NCBI GenBank assembly: GCA_902767065.1
Contig: CACXFW010000417.1
Coordinates: forward strand, 1 to 6,631
DNA: 6,631 nt
Source: an uncultured Lachnospiraceae bacterium
GTDB lineage: Bacteria; Bacillota; Clostridia; Lachnospirales; Lachnospiraceae
Reading direction: 5' to 3'
Shown here: positions 6,069 through 6,631 of the stretch, piece after piece
Layout of the letters: every line of letters starts with the position of its first letter
How positions within the stretch are numbered: position 1 is the stretch's first letter
The notes under the pieces: generated by a model
Seen by the model: only the letters and a program-made list of their open reading frames with translations
Told to the model about the DNA's origin: nothing
Databases searched by the model: none
Made by a program: the position numbers and the translations under genes

Positions 6069-6539
6069 ATGAATCTGATGATCAAACGGGAGGGGGAAGA
6101 CATTCTCGAATCTGAGCGGTTCAGGAAATGTGAGGGGATCGTTCATCACAAGGGAACGAATGTGGCCCGCCACTCCATGGAAGTGACAGAATACGCGCTC
6201 AATCTGTATGAGAAGGGGCATTATCCCGATACAGATGTCCGCGATCTTGTCCGGGCCTGCCTGCTCCATGATATCGGTATGTCGGACGGGGATGTCCGGG
6301 ACAGCGTTTCTTTCCTGAAGGCGTATTCTCATCCCCGAAGAAGCGCTGAGATCGCAAGAGAGGAGTTCGGCGCAAATGCGGTGCAGGTCAACGCTATTCT
6401 TTATCATATGTGGCCGATCTGTGTCATCCCTCCATCCTCCCACATCGGATGGCTTCTGCTCAGGGCAGACAAGCATTGTGCCTGGGGCGATGTCGCGGGA
6501 GTGATCAAAGGCGCCACAGCATTCTTCAGAAAGGAGTGA
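6069..6539 (+). CDS. HD-domain (HDIG) metal-dependent phosphohydrolase
   Basis: Small cytoplasmic HD-superfamily protein, expected to hydrolyse a nucleotide or other phosphate ester using bound metal. The ligand series is visible: H35 in ARHSMEV, H67-D68 in LLHDIG, H88 in YSHPRR, H113 in LYHMWP and D134 in RADKHC. This extended His set fits a dinuclear HD site. It has no GYP motif, so it is not the c-di-GMP type HD-GYP. The 156-aa length covers a single domain with no signal peptide or membrane segment. AAGGAG (6053-6058) is 10 nt before the ATG at 6069, favouring it over the in-frame ATG at 6078. It follows the ABC remnant by 41 bp in the same direction, so they may once have shared an operon. 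The substrate is unknown. Confidence 0.88.
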   Translation: MNLMIKREGEDILESERFRKCEGIVHHKGTNVARHSMEVTEYALNLYEKGHYPDTDVRDLVRACLLHDIGMSDGDVRDSVSFLKAYSHPRRSAEIAREEFGANAVQVNAILYHMWPICVIPPSSHIGWLLLRADKHCAWGDVAGVIKGATAFFRKE

Positions 6540-6547
6540 TATACTAT

Positions 6548-6584
6548 AGCAAACGACAAAAGTGTTTTTCTTTTGTCGTTTGCT
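6548..6584 (+). terminator. 15-bp perfect hairpin after the HD gene, probable transcript end
   Basis: AGCAAACGACAAAAG (6548-6562) pairs exactly with CTTTTGTCGTTTGCT (6570-6584) around a TGTTTTT loop, beginning 8 nt after the HD stop codon. Its place and stability suggest it ends the transcript. However, the bases after the stem (GCGCTGGATT) hold no T-run on either strand, so it may instead be one arm of a repeat element together with the next structure. Confidence 0.5.
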
Positions 6585-6589
6585 GCGCT

Positions 6590-6631
6590 GGATTTGCGTC
6601 GCCGAAGGCGACATATTACCGATGCAAATCC
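6590..6631. repeat. Nested inverted repeat running to the window edge
   Basis: GGATTTGC (6590-6597) and GCAAATCC (6624-6631) are perfect inverted copies. Between them sits a separate hairpin, GTCGCC-GAA-GGCGAC (6598-6612), and then an unpaired ATATTACCGAT. The right arm reaches the last base of the window, so the repeat may extend. The cloverleaf-like layout resembles small palindromic intergenic repeats, but no family is recognised. Confidence 0.55.

Noticed and set aside
6264..6290. HD gene as an HD-GYP c-di-GMP phosphodiesterase
   Set aside because: HDIG is present but no GYP motif follows and the protein is too short for the HD-GYP domain.
6537..6545. TGATATACT extended -10 on the plus strand at the end of the HD gene
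   Set aside because: It matches an extended -10, but it overlaps the stop codon, has no -35, and would start transcription inside the 15-bp hairpin with no gene visible downstream.
1..6631. CRISPR array, tRNA, rRNA, transposase or phage genes
   Set aside because: No regularly spaced repeats, RNA gene folds or recombinase motifs were seen; the only tandem repeat has two copies and lies at a gene end.

Overview
The window reads as a chromosomal stretch from a Gram-positive anaerobe of the Bacillota, class Clostridia. The family is probably Lachnospiraceae or a close relative. This is inferred from strong AGGAGG-type ribosome binding sites about 9-10 nt before starts, extended -10 promoters, moderately GC-rich codon use, a REC-GGDEF-EAL protein with a PAS-like tail, and a GlnQ-type ABC ATPase carrying an extra C-terminal domain. 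No taxonomic marker gene is present, so the placement is tentative.

Left part (1-2717, plus strand): the window opens inside a response-regulator cyclic-di-GMP phosphodiesterase. The receiver domain is cut by the window edge, the GGDEF domain is degenerate, the EAL domain is intact, and a PAS-like C-terminal domain follows. Its stop codon overlaps (ATGA) the start of a secreted M15-family (VanY/CwlK-like) cell-wall peptidase, so the two are translationally coupled. A 118-bp gap follows, with one stem-loop and two short palindromes, one of them directly before the next ribosome binding site.

Middle part (2718-5292): a GH13 alpha-glucosidase/oligo-1,6-glucosidase-like enzyme has all catalytic residues and, unusually for this subfamily, an N-terminal signal peptide. 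A 28-bp tandem duplication spans its stop codon. A 12-bp-stem hairpin then separates it from a convergent minus-strand GNAT acetyltransferase of the RimJ/RimL type. The region 5151-5292 upstream of the acetyltransferase holds its probable extended -10 promoter, inverted and direct repeats, and no gene.

Right part (5293-6631, plus strand): the C-terminal half of an amino-acid-type ABC transporter ATPase begins abruptly just before the LSGGQ signature. Walker A and the Q-loop are absent, and a perfect extended -10 (TGCTATAAT) lies just 5' of where homology starts. The protein ends in a ~120-residue domain that weakly resembles RsbW/HATPase folds. This looks like a deletion remnant, although the frame is open. 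It is followed, after a small hairpin, by an HDIG-motif HD-domain phosphohydrolase. The window closes with a 15-bp perfect hairpin and a nested inverted repeat that runs to the last base, probably part of a larger intergenic palindromic element.

Functionally the left and middle genes suggest c-di-GMP signalling linked to envelope remodelling and extracellular alpha-glucan use. I see no clear new defence or mobile system. The most notable items are the truncated ABC/HATPase-like fusion, the coupled phosphodiesterase-peptidase pair, and the structured repeat at the right edge.
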